From Branchiostoma belcheri (taxonomy: Eukaryota; Chordata; Leptocardii; Amphioxiformes; Branchiostomatidae), in NCBI RefSeq assembly GCF_001625305.1, contig NW_017802602.1, positions 1,482,168 to 1,546,167 of the forward strand: DNA of 64,000 nucleotides, given 5' to 3'. This document shows positions 61,901-64,000 of the stretch, one piece after another. The notes below the pieces were generated by a model. It searched no databases and was not told the origin of the DNA. It saw only the letters and a list, made by a program, of their open reading frames with translations. How positions within the stretch are numbered: the first letter of the stretch is position 1; every line of letters starts with the position of its first letter. The translations under genes and the position numbers were made by a program.

Positions 61901-64000
61901 TAAATTTTTTTTTTTTAAATGCAGGGTTGCTAGACGGGTCTTGTTTCTTATGTTTACTATCCCGCATAAACTTCGGGGTCTCTTCAGGTCATGTGTGTGT
62001 CCTAAAATGTGGCAACGACATCCTCCTTTCAAGAAAAATCCAGGGTTGCTAGACGAATCCTTGTTTCTTATGTTTACTATCCCGCATAAGCTTCGGGGTC
62101 TCCTAAGGTCATGTTTGTGTCCTGAAGTGTGGCAAGGTCTTTGTCAGAGGCCGTCCGTAAAGACAATTCCGTCCGACCTTAAGAGCGTTACGCGATAGCG
62201 CTGCTGACAAGGCGTTTGGGTCACGATGACCTCCGGAAGTGTTGGGGGTCCTTTAAGGTTATGTTTGTGTTTATGTGGCCTTAATGTCCTTAAAGTGAAA
62301 TGCGGCAAGGTCTACATCTCTGTAAGAAGCCATTCGTAAAGACACTTCGACACTTTTTGAGTCTTAAAGGCACTATGGGCAAGGATTTCAGGTACTAGGT
62401 CACACTGACCTCAGCAAGCTTAGAGGGAAGTCCTTATGTAGAGACTGTCACTAACTAGTACAGGTTTTACTCTTAGACTGATCTTGTGTATAATTTTCAC
62501 CTTCCTGCATAACTTTTGGGGTCTCTTAAGGTGATGTTCCTGCGACCTTAAAATGGTGTTTGAAATGTGGCAAGGTCCCTGTGAGAAACCTGCCATCCGT
62601 AAAGTCAAGTTTGTTTGGCCTCTAACGGCGCTGAGCGCCAACAAACCTGTAACCTCGAGACGAAACCAAACAAGCCTCAAGAGCGAGGTGAAGACAGGGG
62701 GGATTACTTCAAGACGAAGCACGTCTTCGGCTGGTCCTTGTTGACAGTGCGGGCGTCTTAAATATCGCTGACTGACTATCGTTTTATGTTCTATGGTCCT
62801 GCTCCATCACGCTAGCGTTCTATTCTATTGTTCTATCGAACTGGCGTTCTATTCTATCGTTTTTACGTTCTATTCTTGGGTTCTATGGAACTGGCGTTCT
62901 ATTCTGTAGTTCTATCGAAATGGGGTTCTATTTTTTCTACCGTAACAGTTCTGACCTACTGTCGCTGTCGTCCTATCGTCTTGCAACCTTGTTTTCCACC
63001 TGTGTCCCCGCAGCTCACTTAGAAAGCTAATATTCTATTGTGCTTCGTTTATTCACATTATGTGCGGGTTTGCAATGCAAGCCGTTTAAGTCTAGGAACC
63101 CTGTGGAAAAAAACCGCACAATTTGAAAAACGTTCACGAGCGAAAAGTACTACGAACAGGTCGAAGCAGAACATTGGGTTGGAGAAGCCATAGTAACGTT
63201 ATATCTCAGACTACAAATGAGCCTCTAGGTAAGATGAATTGCAGCAAACATTTCTGTTTTGCTGACATTGCAAATGTTTCAACGCCAAAATAAAACGCTA
63301 TTTTCCTTGCCCCCTCAGGGATCGGGCTGGCTCCTTACACGGCCAAGTGGAAGGCGCAGCGCCGCGTCACGGACCGGGCCTTGAGACGTCTTGGCATCGG
63401 CAAGGTCACCTTCGAGGGCAAGGTCATGCGCGAAGTCGACGACCTTGTCTCCACAATGAGTGACCAACATGGCGGCGCCTTTGACCCCAAGTACCACGTA
63501 GGGGTGGCTGTGTTGAACATCATCTGCTCTCTCGTCTTCGGGGAACACTTCAACCACGACGATCCCTTATTCTTGAAGCTATTCGACGCCTTTGAGGACA
63601 TTTCGCACTACGGGGGGTCCACGAAGCACCTGAACATTTTTCCCGCTCTGCGCCACGTCCCTGTGCTGAACACGGGCGCCGTTCGAACCATGGCGGCCGT
63701 TAAAAAAGGGCGGGAATTCATCTCCACTATGATTGGTCAGCACAAGGCGACCTTCGACCCCAGCAACATCCGGGACTTCATCGACGCCTACCTGTTAGCC
63801 ATCTCAAAAGAAACTGACGAAAATTCTTCTTCTTCCCCAAAGAAAGGCGAAAATTTCTTAAACGAAGACGAGCTCAGACAAGACATTTTTGACTTGTTCA
63901 TCGCGGGAACTGAGTCCACGACAACGACCATCCTGTGGGCACTTCTACTGCTCTCCGTACATCCAGAAATACAGACAAAAGTCCAAGAGGAGCTGGACAG
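58218..64000 (+). CDS. Cytochrome P450, CYP2-like, second tandem copy (cut by window end)
   Basis: Exon 1 at 58218-58587 (370 nt, phase-1 end) encodes an anchor (LVAVLAVLVVCV), FPPGPPAWPLLGHLPLL and the same FSEWSRRYGPVLGVRLG block as gene A. The next exon opens at 63319 (acceptor CCCTCAG) and stays open to the window end. It covers the C-helix (WKAQRRVTDRAL), the regions split into exons 2, 3 and 4 in gene A, and the I-helix AGTEST. The haem loop lies beyond the window. The two genes are clearly tandem duplicates. The intron between the two exons is about 4.7 kb and rich in repeats. Confidence 0.9.
58780..58925. repeat. Mixed CT/GT/GA microsatellite in P450 B intron 1
   Basis: Alternating CTCT, GTGT and GAGA tracts. 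Confidence 0.93.
59265..59476. mobile_element. MITE M1 copy with perfect 9-bp target duplication
   Basis: TAGCCTCTACCAGACTTCGG ... CCGAAGCCTGGTAGAGGCTA, about 95-bp arms, flanked by CCGCTAGTG on both sides. Confidence 0.94.
59477..60690. other. P450 B intron 1, anonymous part
   Basis: Short open frames on both strands match nothing known to me. Confidence 0.45.
60692..60909. mobile_element. M1 copy
   Basis: Left arm partly lost (ATAGACAGATAACATGCCAG); right arm ends GAAGCCTGGTAGAGGCTA. Confidence 0.75.
60951..61098. mobile_element. MITE M2 copy
   Basis: CTCCAAGCAGATTTTC ... AATATCTGCTTGGAGAC. Confidence 0.8.
61380..61620. mobile_element. M1 copy with 55-bp repeat inside
   Basis: TAGCTTCTACCAGGCTTCAG arm; the GCCTGCGAAGCTGGTGCGTT repeat sits at 61471-61534; the right arm is truncated at GAAGCCAG. 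Confidence 0.75.
61760..62600. repeat. Diverged tandem array of ~110-130-bp units
   Basis: Units with GGGTTGCTAGACGGATCTTG, TTATGTTTACTATCCCGCAT, TTCGGGGTCTCTTCAGGTCA and TTTGTGTCCTCAAGTGTGGC at about 61770, 61920 and 62040, with weaker ones to 62590. Confidence 0.8.
62786..62935. repeat. GTTCTATTCT minisatellite
   Basis: Irregular repeats of GAACTGGCGTTCTATTCTAT. Confidence 0.85.
62936..63318. other. P450 B intron 1, end
   Basis: Nothing recognised before the acceptor at 63318. Confidence 0.45.
63319..64000 (+). CDS. P450 gene B exon 2 (fused, runs off window)
   Basis: Open for 682 nt to the edge in the frame set by exon 1. It joins without introns what gene A splits at 50323/50982 and 51124/51903. 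Encodes GIGLAPYTAKWKAQRR, FGEHFNHDDPLF, DLFIAGTESTTTTILW. Confidence 0.92.

Overview
The window looks like a deuterostome, most likely a cephalochordate (amphioxus-like) nuclear genome. Reasons: intron-rich genes with GT-AG splice sites, a vitamin K-type Gla exon pair joined to many calcium-binding EGF modules, tandem CYP2-like cytochrome P450 genes with GC-rich exons, TTAGGG-type hexamers, and a high load of short inverted-repeat (MITE-like) elements, tRNA-derived SINEs and minisatellites. No prokaryotic or viral gene was seen. The species is an inference.

Region 1 (4611-31739, + strand) is one 25-exon gene. I rebuilt it exon by exon; all phases agree and the joined exons give an uninterrupted 1394-residue reading frame. 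The predicted type I membrane protein has a signal peptide, a furin-cleavable propeptide, a Gla domain, 25 EGF-like repeats, a VWC-like cysteine-rich block, a region resembling the membrane-proximal part of Jagged/Serrate, one transmembrane helix and a short tail with an NPxY-type motif. No DSL domain was found. This Gla plus Jagged-like-C-terminus architecture is the main candidate for an undescribed system. Intron 13 (about 10.4 kb) holds a nested antisense intronless gene (17031-15877, 384 aa) with six degenerate copies of an RRRxALxxI-type module. It has a TATA/CCAAT/CRE-like promoter and an AU-rich 3' flank.

Region 2 (31740-46800) is intergenic: tandem repeats, SINE, MITE and LINE fragments, and three short stretches carrying MEF2-like motifs. 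I found no convincing protein gene there.

Region 3 (47107-64000, + strand) holds two CYP2-like P450 genes in tandem: a complete five-exon gene (512 aa) and a second gene cut by the window end. The second lacks at least two introns present in the first.

A recurring theme is local duplication of exon edges. Splice acceptors or donors plus a few exonic bases occur in extra copies in adjacent sequence at five exons of the Gla/EGF gene and one P450 exon, and the start regions of both P450 genes are duplicated. One case is expanded with telomere-like hexamers. Mobile elements fill most introns. One MITE family shows 9-bp target duplications typical of Mutator-like elements.
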